A stretch of 34,588 bases of DNA from NCBI RefSeq assembly GCF_019084545.1, contig NZ_JAHREP010000039.1, positions 1 to 34,588 of the forward strand. The letters run 5' to 3'. Positions 10,101 to 17,798 of this stretch are shown one piece after another. The notes under the pieces were generated by a model, which worked only from the letters and a program-made list of their open reading frames with translations, made no database searches and had not been told where the DNA came from. The stretch's first letter is position 1, and each line of letters opens with the position of its first letter. A program made the translations under genes and the position numbers. The DNA is from Marinobacterium ramblicola. Lineage in GTDB: Bacteria > Pseudomonadota > Gammaproteobacteria > Pseudomonadales > Balneatricaceae.

Positions 10101-10287
10101 ACAGTCGGGAAACATCGTCAGCCTCGATATCGGGGTTGATCCGACCAATGGCTGCAGAGAACAGTTCCGGGAATATGTTGGTATCCAGGTTCCAGCTCTG
10201 ACCCTTGAGTGACAGGTACTGATAACCCAACCTCATCAGGTGGAGTATGGTCGGGATTTTTACACGGGTGTCTTCGTTAAACTTCAT
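7177..10287 (-). CDS. hsdR: Type I restriction endonuclease subunit HsdR
   Basis: A 1036-aa restriction and translocation subunit. The PD-(D/E)xK nuclease is visible in the N-terminal region, with Asp120 (FRPD) and Glu134-x-Lys136 (FIEVKK). It is followed by the SF2 helicase motor: Walker A HTQGSGKT at about 313-320, the DEVH box (FLDEVHRSY) near 435, and the LTGTPLL motif. A long charged helical C-terminal region probably contacts HsdM/HsdS. The ATG at 10287 is preceded by AGGGAAGG. The gene begins 12 bp after the XRE regulator gene, so the two are probably co-transcribed. All motifs needed for ATP-dependent cleavage are present. Confidence 0.96.
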   Translation of the reverse strand: MKFNEDTRVKIPTILHLMRLGYQYLSLKGQSWNLDTNIFPELFSAAIGRINPDIEADDVSRLLEDVKLLLDNEDLGRAFFERLTDRSNTKLIDFENFNNNSFHVVTELTCQNGDEEFRPDITLLINGMPLVFIEVKKPNNRDGILAERGRINKRFQNPKFQRFANITQFMIFSNNMEYADGDPEPVQGAFYASSSYQDPVFNYFREEEVLNLTALLKPLPDADELQVLKDNNLEVIRNNPEFVVNKDPNRPTNRICTSLLSRDRLAFILRYALAYVAETDGLQKHIMRYPQLFATKAIERKLDEGVKKGIIWHTQGSGKTALTFYNVQFLTDYFQKQKIVPKFYFIVDRLDLLQQAQKEFTARGLKVHTINSREAFTRDIKATQAIHNHSGKPEVTVVNIQKFKDDPDVVSTKDYDIAIQRVYFLDEVHRSYNPKGSFLANLSQSDTNAIKIGLTGTPLLGDDYNSRALFGDYIHKYYYNASIADGYTLRLIREEIATNYKMTLQQALEEVEVKMGDVDRKLIYAHPSFVEPMLDYIIRDFEKSRGALNDATIGGMVICDSSDQARQMFEIFNGVYAQPYSSPHEIKDSALALIAAAKPDSYAARAKLDNKVKNAALILHDIGTKEEREDWVEAFKAGKIDLLFVYNMLLTGFDAKRLKKLYLGRVIRKHNLLQALTRVNRPYKAFPYGYVVDFADIRKEFDDTNKAYFDELQSELGDEMEHYSNLFKSQEEIKQEIEHIKDVLFRFNIDNAEIFTDQISQIQDRETILALKKALGDAKSLYNLIRLQGEYGILDELDFAKLSILYRETCNHLDLLNLKESIEQGTDTANLLNIALEDVIFKFIKVGEEELVLADQLKNTLRQTREALAGNFDQQDPKFISLKEELERLFKKKNLSEVTQDEMVANIDALKKIHERVKELNRQNNQLREKYHGDVKYTRIHKRLQERQHSNSDISESERKIFEALTGIKQDADEQVLNNSQILDNESYFERQMMPLVIRRFKGEQNIQLNADTSRYINHLVVAEYLKEFSTGVRTW

Positions 10288-10299
10288 AACCTTCCCTGT

Positions 10300-10503
10300 T
10301 TATTGTTGGGTCAGCTCAAGCAGATCGCCCACTTGGCAGTCGAACAGCAGACAGAGCTTTTCCACGGCTTCCAAATCCACTTTCTGCGCGGTTTCTTTGT
10401 ACAGGAGGGTAACAGTGGCCCTGCTTAGCCCTGTTTCTCTGGCAACGTCGGCTACACGCATCTTGTGTTCACCCATCATGCGGGCGAGATGGCAGCGGAT
10501 CAT
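10300..10503 (-). CDS. Small XRE-family transcriptional regulator
   Basis: A 67-aa protein that is almost entirely one Cro/C1-type helix-turn-helix domain. Residues 18-36 (DVARETGLSRATVTLLYKE) form the HTH and the end (LFDCQVGDLLEL) is the usual last helix of this family. It is the first gene of the hsdRMS-HTH-doc-RT operon and lies 12 bp before hsdR, so it probably controls the whole unit, much as small C-proteins time R-M expression. A palindrome at 10525-10539, just upstream of its start, is a candidate operator for autoregulation. Regulation of the downstream defence genes is inferred from position. Confidence 0.85.
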   Translation of the reverse strand: MIRCHLARMMGEHKMRVADVARETGLSRATVTLLYKETAQKVDLEAVEKLCLLFDCQVGDLLELTQQ

Positions 10504-10524
10504 CGTGTTTGCCTCATTATTCGA

Positions 10525-10539
10525 CGGTTATATCAACCG
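10525..10539. promoter_or_regulatory. Candidate XRE operator palindrome
   Basis: CGGTT-N5-AACCG, a perfect 5-bp inverted repeat with a 5-nt centre, begins about 22 bp upstream of the XRE start codon. Small XRE regulators commonly bind such sites in their own promoters. No strong promoter boxes could be assigned with confidence around it. Confidence 0.4.
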
Positions 10540-10612
10540 CTGTAGGATACCACGCCATGTGAATCGAAGTGTGATTTTGTGAGATGAAATTACATGTTTT
10601 GGATGGGTGACA

Positions 10613-10657
10613 TCACGCCGCCCGATGCGCCACTTCCGCCAATGACCTGACAGACGG
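10613..10657. repeat. Direct repeat, copy 1 (left of fic)
   Basis: A 45-bp sequence starting TCACGCCGCCCGATGCGC that recurs at 12017-12060 in the same orientation. The copies share an identical 18-bp start and the shared block AATGACCTGACA, with four substitutions and one single-base gap. This copy lies between the XRE promoter and the fic 3' end. Confidence 0.85.
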
Positions 10658-10719
10658 CAGTTCGCTATTCATGTTCTGCTCAGCGTCCCAGTGTGAGTTA
10701 TCGTAAATGCCTCGACCGG

Positions 10720-11883
10720 TCAAGACGTATCCTGATTCAAAATCTCGATATAGCCGGTATAGGCGAACACGCGGTTGCGTTTCTGGCCGGTAAGTTCGCG
10801 TACTAAATTGATGTCCGGTTGCGACAGGCGGTCCATCACCTTACCCACGGTGGCCGCCGTCAGACCGCTACGCTCTACCAATGTGGCGATATTGGCGATG
10901 GGGCGCTCGAACAGTGCGTCCAGTACCTGTTGTGCCGAGCCGGCCATTCGGCCCAGTTCGGACATCTGTTTACGGTGTTCGCTGCGCAGTTGGTTTAGCT
11001 GCTGTGCGGTGTCGACTGCCTGGGTGGCGGTGGTGGCGACGGCGTCGACGAAGAACAGCAGCCAGTTCTCCCAGTCGCCGGTCAGGCGCACCTGCTGCAG
11101 ACGCTCATAGTAGGTCTGTCGGTGTTTTTTGAAGAATACCGACAGATAGAGCAGGGGTTGGCTCAGTACACCGGCGGCAACCAGTATCAGTGGGATCAGC
11201 AGGCGTCCGACACGTCCATTGCCATCCATAAAGGGGTGGATAGTCTCGAACTGCACATGGGCAAGGGCGGCTTTGATCAGCGGGTCGGTGGCTTGGGGGA
11301 GGTCGTTGATAAAACGTTCCAGCACACTCCAGCAATCGGCCAGCTCTTGGGCAGGAGGCGGCACAAAGGTGGCTTCGTCGGCGCGGTGGCCGCCGATCCA
11401 GACCTGGTTTTTGCGGAACTCGCCGGGGCTTTTATTGATGCCTCGCTCTGAGGTCATCAGCGCCTGGTGCAGTTCGGTGAGCAGACGGAATGCAATGGGA
11501 TGGCCCTCGGCTATCCGCTCCATGCCAAGCGTCAGTGCACTCACGTAGCAGGAGACCTCCTGCACGTCATCCATCGGTACGCCGGGGATACCCTCCATCT
11601 CATAGAGCATCAGGTCGCTCAGCGATGACTGGGTGCCTTCGATCTGGGAGGACATCACCGCTTCCTTGCGCACATAGCTGTACAGAAACAGGTGGGCGTC
11701 GGGGAGCAGGGTGCTGATGGCGTCCAGCCTTCCCAGTGCCAGCATCGCCTGATTGATGCGCCCTTGCAGCTTTGTATCGATCTGTAGCGGCGGTTCAGGC
11801 GGTAGCGGTGCGGGTATAAACGCCTGACAGGTGACGCCACCATCAATGCTGGGCGTGTAGCGCCCGGTAAGGCCTCGTTCCAT
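10720..11883 (-). CDS. Class II Fic-family protein (probable AMP-transferase)
   Basis: A 387-aa Fic protein. The catalytic motif HPFMDGNGRVGR is at residues 216-227, with His216 as the expected base and the GNGR loop for ATP phosphates. An N-terminal inhibitory motif, SSQIEG, is at 78-83, which is the (S/T)xxxE(G/N) type that places it in class II (self-inhibited by an N-terminal helix). A C-terminal helix-turn-helix (ANIATLVERSGLTAATVGKV, about 335-354) suggests DNA binding. Fic enzymes of this type usually AMPylate proteins; the substrate here is unknown. The ATG at 11883 has AGGG 7 nt upstream. It stands alone, flanked by direct repeats, and its AT-rich promoter has inverted repeats that could be its own operator. 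Confidence 0.92.
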   Translation of the reverse strand: MERGLTGRYTPSIDGGVTCQAFIPAPLPPEPPLQIDTKLQGRINQAMLALGRLDAISTLLPDAHLFLYSYVRKEAVMSSQIEGTQSSLSDLMLYEMEGIPGVPMDDVQEVSCYVSALTLGMERIAEGHPIAFRLLTELHQALMTSERGINKSPGEFRKNQVWIGGHRADEATFVPPPAQELADCWSVLERFINDLPQATDPLIKAALAHVQFETIHPFMDGNGRVGRLLIPLILVAAGVLSQPLLYLSVFFKKHRQTYYERLQQVRLTGDWENWLLFFVDAVATTATQAVDTAQQLNQLRSEHRKQMSELGRMAGSAQQVLDALFERPIANIATLVERSGLTAATVGKVMDRLSQPDINLVRELTGQKRNRVFAYTGYIEILNQDTS

Positions 11884-11894
11884 GATGTTGCCCT

Positions 11895-11967
11895 AAGTTA
11901 AAATTAGCCTGGCTATTATTTTAACTTTGGCTGTAAATTAAAATAAACAGCAGTGCTAATTTAATTT
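11895..11967. promoter_or_regulatory. AT-rich fic promoter region with two inverted repeats
   Basis: AAGTTAAAAT (11895-11904) is mirrored perfectly by ATTTTAACTT (11918-11927), with 13 bp between. Further upstream, AAATTAAA (11935-11942) is mirrored by TTTAATTT (11960-11967). All lie 12-86 bp before the fic start codon. The two pairs look like operators, possibly for the HTH at the C-terminus of the Fic protein; that link is inference. Confidence 0.5.
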
Positions 11968-12016
11968 GACGCCTTTTTACTGCTTGTGTGTTCCGGCCGG
12001 TTGTACGTTGCGGGTT

Positions 12017-12060
12017 TCACGCCGCCCGATGCGCTATATCCGACAATGACCTGACAACGG
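12017..12060. repeat. Direct repeat, copy 2 (right of fic)
   Basis: Second copy of the repeat at 10613-10657, 1.4 kb away and in the same orientation, about 39 of 44 positions identical by eye. It lies just beyond the 3' end of the periplasmic-protein gene that ends at 12088. Together the copies bracket the fic gene and its promoter. Confidence 0.85.
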
Positions 12061-12087
12061 GCCAATATGGCTGCCGAGTTCGTCAAC

Positions 12088-12669
12088 CTACTCGTGAGGT
12101 CCCATGCCCTTCGCTATCGCCAGATGATGCGTCTGGTGGTGGGCGCCGAGCGTCATGACGCCGATAAACCCGAGTGCTTCCAACTTCCCGAGGCTCTCCG
12201 GCGTGGAGGCGTGGGCCGTCATCACCGCACCATCGGGGCGTTCCGATGTTTCATAGGTCAAGCCGTAGCTGCCGTTCATGGTGGTCGCGTGCGCTTTTAC
12301 CATGCGTCTGATCGAGTCGCGCACCTCTTTTGACTCGCTAGTTACGTCAAACTGCATCCCCTGGGCGGTCGGCGTCGCGCTGACATTGGCGCGCAGGGCG
12401 ACGTTGTCCATGTCGACCAGATGTTGGCGCAGGGCCGGTATATTCACCTTTGTCCAATCCGTTGATGGGTCGTCGATCAGCAGTTCGACTATCTCCTGGA
12501 TCGCCGCAAATGCACTCTGTCCCGGTTCGCGGGGGAGCCGGCTGTTTACCTCGGCGGGCATCTGCATATGTTGGTGGGCGGTGTGTGCCGTTGGCTCCGC
12601 CATCCCCTGTTGAGCCTGGGCTAGTATCGGCAGTGCGAGCGCGGCGGCGGTAAAGATAAGTCGTTTCAT
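12088..12669 (-). CDS. Hypothetical periplasmic protein, His/Met-rich ends
   Basis: A 193-aa protein that I do not recognise. It begins with a clear Sec signal peptide (MKRLIFTAAALALPILAQA). The mature N-terminus (HTAHQHMQM) and the C-terminus (GAHHQTHHLAI) are rich in His and Met, which would fit metal binding, though that is only a suggestion. The ATG at 12669 is preferred over one at 12678 because AAGGA lies 8 nt before it, while the earlier ATG has the AAGG almost touching it. The gene is transcribed divergently from the Crp-like regulator at 12727, so that regulator may control it. Confidence 0.75.
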   Translation of the reverse strand: MKRLIFTAAALALPILAQAQQGMAEPTAHTAHQHMQMPAEVNSRLPREPGQSAFAAIQEIVELLIDDPSTDWTKVNIPALRQHLVDMDNVALRANVSATPTAQGMQFDVTSESKEVRDSIRRMVKAHATTMNGSYGLTYETSERPDGAVMTAHASTPESLGKLEALGFIGVMTLGAHHQTHHLAIAKGMGPHE

Positions 12670-12723
12670 ACGGTTCATCCTTTTGTCTGTGTCTGCGCAT
12701 CTTGTATGACAGGGGTGAGTTGA

Positions 12724-12743
12724 GACATGATAATGATCATGTC
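12724..12743. promoter_or_regulatory. Perfect palindrome over the Crp-like gene start codon
   Basis: GACATGAT-AATG-ATCATGTC: perfect 8-bp arms around a 4-nt centre. It covers the first ATG (12727) and two further in-frame ATGs of the regulator gene. Binding here would block translation initiation or early elongation of transcription. It may be an autoregulatory site; part of it (GATAATGAT) also resembles half of a Fur box. Confidence 0.5.
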
Positions 12744-13272
12744 ATTCAATTTATGCTCTCAATTGAAGCGCTATGGCGGTCGCGAACAGGCGCTCCGGGC
12801 CGGTGCTTACCTGTTTCATCAGGGGGATGTCGTTCGACAGTTGTATTACGTGATCGATGGTGAGGTTCAGCTTGTACGTCATCAGGCGTGCGGCAGCGCC
12901 ATCGTACTGCAGTGCGCAACGCCGGGGGCGATAGTCGCCGAGGCATCGCTATTTTCCGAACGCTATCATTGTGACGCCATCGCTCAGGGGCAGGCCCGGG
13001 TGGGTTGTGTCGCGAAAGAGGTGTTTATTCGGCTGTTTCGCAACGATGCCGAGTTTGCTATGGCCTGGGCCGCTTATCTTGCTCGCGGTATTCAAACCGC
13101 CCGCCTTCGGGGCGAGATTCTGGCACTGAAAACCGTATCGGAGCGGCTGGACGCATGGCTTGACTGGCACGGCGAATTGCCGCCGCGGGGTGAGTGGAAA
13201 CAGGTCGCGATGCAGATCGCGGTCAGCCCTGAGGCGCTGTACCGCGAGATCGCCAAGCGGCGCAAAGGGTAG
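12727..13272 (+). CDS. Crp/Fnr-family transcriptional regulator
   Basis: A 181-aa regulator. Residues about 15-115 form the cyclic-nucleotide-binding-type beta barrel (FHQGDVVRQLYYVIDGEVQL at 30-49). A dimerisation helix follows and then a short winged HTH (EWKQVAMQIAVSPEALYREI, 156-175). The protein is shorter than Crp (about 210 aa). In the effector loop the Glu of Crp is kept (AEASLF, Glu72), but the Arg-Ser pair that holds cAMP is replaced by Cys-Asp (82-83), so cAMP is an unlikely ligand. There is no N-terminal Fnr-type cysteine cluster. AGGGGTGA sits 8 nt before the ATG at 12727. It is divergent from the periplasmic-protein gene. Confidence 0.88.
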   Translation: MIMIMSFNLCSQLKRYGGREQALRAGAYLFHQGDVVRQLYYVIDGEVQLVRHQACGSAIVLQCATPGAIVAEASLFSERYHCDAIAQGQARVGCVAKEVFIRLFRNDAEFAMAWAAYLARGIQTARLRGEILALKTVSERLDAWLDWHGELPPRGEWKQVAMQIAVSPEALYREIAKRRKG

Positions 13273-13541
13273 GCTGTGACGCCACCTTAAGTACCTCGCC
13301 CGAATTCAGAGGCGGAGTAGAATGCCTGGGTCTCAATTGCCTGAGTGCAGGCTCAGGGGTCCTGCTGACCGAGTCCGAGTCAAGCGGCAGGGTCATGGTT
13401 CTAGTATCTCCGGCTACCCCTGAGCCGCGTGTCATCTGGTCGACTATCTTTGAGTTAGAGAGGCTGGCGTTGTTTACCGCCGATCAACCGCTGTCTCCCT
13501 CGTTTTAGAGACCAGATGAACCACGTTGAGGGGGGAAGAAG
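13273..13541. other. Intergenic stretch, no gene seen
   Basis: Between the Crp-like gene and the cupin gene. I see no convincing open frame, strong terminator or tRNA. The last 10 bases (GGGGGGAAGA) supply the ribosome-binding site for the following ATG at 13542. Confidence 0.5.
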
Positions 13542-14084
13542 ATGATCGATCTAGACCAATTTGTGGCCGACTGTGTTGCCGCAAACCAAGAATCGGAGGC
13601 CCAAGCCGCCGTCAACGAAGTCCTGGCCCGGCTGGTGTCCACGCCCGGTGCCGTGCTGGCAGCCCTCGGTGATCCCAAGTCTGCCGGGCTCAATGTACTG
13701 CACAGTTCGCCGACGCTGACGATCTTTGCCGCCACCTGGACGCCGCAGATGAACCTTATGCCACACAACCACCTGATGTGGGCCAACATCGGCATCTATA
13801 CCGGCCGTGAAGACAATATTTACTGGAAACAGACGTCTGATGGGATCAGGGCGTTTGGTGCCGACGCGCTGTTTGAAAAGGATACGTCGATGATGCCGGT
13901 GGATGTGGTGCATTCGGTGACCAATCCTTTGCTTCGCTTTACCGGCGGAATTCACATCTATGGCGGTGACTTCTTTGGTACGAAACGCAGCATGTGGAAC
14001 CCGGAAACGTTGGAGGAGGAGCCGTCTGACGGTGACATTATCCGCGGCATTTTCCAGCGCGAAAATGAACGGCTGGGTCTCTGA
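13542..14084 (+). CDS. Cupin-like (double-stranded beta-helix) metal enzyme, COG5553-like
   Basis: A 180-aa protein resembling predicted metal-dependent enzymes of the double-stranded beta-helix fold, related to cysteine-dioxygenase-like proteins. Likely metal ligands are His75 and His77 in MPHNHLMWANIG, with His124 (DVVHSV) as the third; His138 lies in GGIHIYGGDFFG. There is no signal peptide, so it should be cytoplasmic. The substrate is unknown. It has a strong GGGGGGAAG ribosome-binding site and is followed 45 bp later by msrA, with which it probably forms an operon. A thiol or sulfur link is possible given the neighbour, but this is inference. Confidence 0.7.
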   Translation: MIDLDQFVADCVAANQESEAQAAVNEVLARLVSTPGAVLAALGDPKSAGLNVLHSSPTLTIFAATWTPQMNLMPHNHLMWANIGIYTGREDNIYWKQTSDGIRAFGADALFEKDTSMMPVDVVHSVTNPLLRFTGGIHIYGGDFFGTKRSMWNPETLEEEPSDGDIIRGIFQRENERLGL

Positions 14085-14091
14085 CCGCCCG

Positions 14092-14123
14092 ACCTCCATG
14101 GCTATACGTCTCGTAGTGGAGGT
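14092..14123 (+). promoter_or_regulatory. Hairpin that can hide the msrA ribosome-binding site
   Basis: ACCTCCA (14092-14098) can pair with TGGAGGT (14117-14123). Inside it, TACG (14105-14108) pairs with CGTA (14112-14115) around a 3-nt loop. The right arm contains most of the msrA Shine-Dalgarno sequence GGAGGTGA (14118-14125). In this form the site would be masked. Confidence 0.5.
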
Positions 14124-14129
14124 GAGAGT

Positions 14130-14720
14130 ATGAAGCTCAAATTCACGTTATGGATGCTGGCTGGATTCCTGCTCAGCTCGCCCGCTGTCTTGGCGGACGA
14201 GGCGATTCTGGCCGGTGGCTGTTTCTGGTGCATGGAGGCCGATTTCGAGAAGTTGGATGGCGTGAAGGATGTTGTCTCCGGCTTTACGGGCGGGACTCTG
14301 GAGAACCCGACCTACAACGGCAATCATGAGGGGCATGTCGAAGCCGTGCAGATCACCTACGACCCGCACAAGGTCAGCTATACCGAGCTGTTGGATCATT
14401 TCTGGGTCAACATCGATCCGTTCGATAACGGGGGCCAGTTCTGTGACAGGGGGCCCAGTTATCGCAGTGCGATCTTTGTCGCGAACGCACGTGAGCGGGA
14501 GATCGCCGAGCAGTCCAAACGCGAGGTTGAAGCGCAGTTTCCGGATCAGCGGGTGGTGACGCCGATCGTCGATGCTTCTACGTTCTATCCCATCAAGGGG
14601 GATGAAAGTTACCACCAGGACTACTACAAGAAGAGTCCGCTACGCTACAAGTTCTATCGCTGGAATTGCGGCAGGGACAGCCGTTTGAAAGAGATCTGGG
14701 GTGATGCAGCCGTACACTGA
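14130..14720 (+). CDS. msrA: Peptide-methionine (S)-S-oxide reductase MsrA, exported
   Basis: A 196-aa enzyme that repairs oxidised methionine (the S-sulfoxide) in proteins. The catalytic GCFWCM motif is at residues 30-35, with Cys31 as the nucleophile. Conserved GFTGGTLENPTYNG and GHVEAVQITYDP follow, then FDNGGQFCDRGPSYRSAIF and the YHQDYY region. A Sec signal peptide (MKLKFTLWMLAGFLLSSPAV, cleavage after LA near residue 22) points to the periplasm, unlike the cytoplasmic E. coli enzyme. No MsrB domain is fused. The gene lies 45 bp after the cupin gene. Confidence 0.95.
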   Translation: MKLKFTLWMLAGFLLSSPAVLADEAILAGGCFWCMEADFEKLDGVKDVVSGFTGGTLENPTYNGNHEGHVEAVQITYDPHKVSYTELLDHFWVNIDPFDNGGQFCDRGPSYRSAIFVANAREREIAEQSKREVEAQFPDQRVVTPIVDASTFYPIKGDESYHQDYYKKSPLRYKFYRWNCGRDSRLKEIWGDAAVH

Positions 14721-14824
14721 CGATTACGCCAAGGCTTAATTTAAGTTAGGCTCGAAGTTGAAATAGTGGGGCGCCGTATTTTACGTTGTCGGTCATGTCG
14801 GCAGCAGACGGGACCCGCTTGAGA

Positions 14825-14848
14825 AGCCGGGAGGCGAACCTCCCGGCT
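14825..14848 (-). terminator. Hairpin after groEL
   Basis: AGCCGGGAGG / CCTCCCGGCT, a perfect 10-bp stem with a 4-nt CGAA loop (plus strand), 11 bp past the groEL stop. The following bases on the minus strand (TCTCAAG) are only weakly T-rich, so termination may be modest or the hairpin may stabilise the mRNA end. Confidence 0.6.
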
Positions 14849-14858
14849 GAAAAGGGGA

Positions 14859-16801
<1,943 letters not shown>

Positions 16802-16852
16802 ACGAAAAGTTCCTCCTTATGTAACCTACTGATATACAGGCAATAAAAAGAA

Positions 16853-16869
16853 ATAGCGGTACGCGCTAT
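16853..16869 (-). promoter_or_regulatory. Small hairpin in the groES leader
   Basis: ATAGCG (16853-16858) and CGCTAT (16864-16869) form a 6-bp stem with a 5-nt loop in the presumed 5' leader of groES, about 50 bp before the start codon. It is not a CIRCE element. It could be a leader structure; function unknown. Confidence 0.3.
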
Positions 16870-16888
16870 CACGCCCGCGACATATCAA

Positions 16889-16915
16889 ATATGTGCTCGG
16901 TGAACCGCTTTCAAG
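16889..16915 (-). promoter_or_regulatory. Sigma-32-like heat-shock promoter of groES-groEL
   Basis: On the minus strand CTTGAA (16915-16910) matches the sigma-32 -35 box. After 13 nt comes GCACATAT (16896-16889), which agrees at 5 of 7 defined positions with CCCCATnT. It lies about 90 bp before the groES ATG, a usual distance. Confidence 0.6.
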
Positions 16916-17011
16916 GGGAAGCACAAAAATTTTTTTCAATGATGGGTCGGGCTGCTTGAACGAAATTTTTTGCTACCTTAAAGAGGTGTTTGGACACAGG
17001 AGAGTCGGCCT

Positions 17012-17599
17012 ATGCCCAGGGTGAAAAGCGCCGGTCTGAACGGACTGGCAGAGTACTTTCGTGAACAGCTTCTAGAAGAATCCTCCTCCCATCCCGATGA
17101 AGAGACCCGCTGGTACCTGGGAAACCTGCTGGAGCGGTTCAGCCGTAACGATGCGCTGTTCAGTTACCAGGACGGTGACTTAGGTATCCGCCCGCTGGCG
17201 CTGCTCTATGGCGATGCCCAGCAGTGCGTCCATGAGCGGGAGCGCTGCCTGTTGCTGCGTCAACTCGGTGATCAGGCGCTGTTTCTGGGTGCGCTGTTTC
17301 CGGAGCATTACGCACGCAAGGGGATCCAGCGCGACTACTTTATCGGCATGGGCGGTGGTGCCTATGACTATCTGGCCGGCCATGCGCGGGAGCTTCGCCA
17401 CGTGTTTGCCGAACTGGCCGACAGCTTCGCCCAGATAATCGAGCTGGTCGCCCGTATCTGTCGCCGCTATCGGCAGTACAGTGCCAGCGAGATCATGGCG
17501 CTGTATCAGCGCTGGCGGCAGACCGGAAACCCGGCGCTGGCGAATCAGTTGCAGGCGATGGGCGTGGCGCTGGAGATTTCGGCGGAGCGGTTGCATTGA
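17012..17599 (+). CDS. Hypothetical protein divergent from groES
   Basis: A 195-aa soluble protein that I recognise only as resembling uncharacterised gammaproteobacterial proteins. It has no signal peptide or membrane segment. The sequence is mostly helical: an N-terminal part with YLGNLLERFSRND (residues about 35-47), a central LRQLGDQALFLGALFPEHY, a glycine stretch GMGGGAYDYL, and a C-terminal amphipathic helix. AGGAGA sits 8 nt before the ATG. It diverges from groES across a 210-bp region that also has CTTGAA (16955-16960) facing this gene, so shared heat-shock control is possible but the matching -10 is weak. Confidence 0.75.
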   Translation: MPRVKSAGLNGLAEYFREQLLEESSSHPDEETRWYLGNLLERFSRNDALFSYQDGDLGIRPLALLYGDAQQCVHERERCLLLRQLGDQALFLGALFPEHYARKGIQRDYFIGMGGGAYDYLAGHARELRHVFAELADSFAQIIELVARICRRYRQYSASEIMALYQRWRQTGNPALANQLQAMGVALEISAERLH

Positions 17600-17798
17600 G
17601 GGTGCCCGATCGACGCCGGTCGTCCGGATAGCACAAGCAGGGCCGCGGGGCGCAGAGGGCAAGTGTGGGCAGGCGCAGGCATTCCGGCCGGAGATGAGTG
17701 GCCTCTCTCCGGCGGCAGGATATTCATGATCGCCCGGTGGCAGGCTGCCTATACTGTAGGTATCGGGCAAGCATGTCCGCAAGCAATGCGAGCTGATT

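Noticed and set aside
16853..16869. CIRCE (HrcA) operator at groES
   Set aside because: The inverted repeat is ATAGCG/CGCTAT with a 5-nt loop, unlike the TTAGCACTC-N9-GAGTGCTAA consensus.
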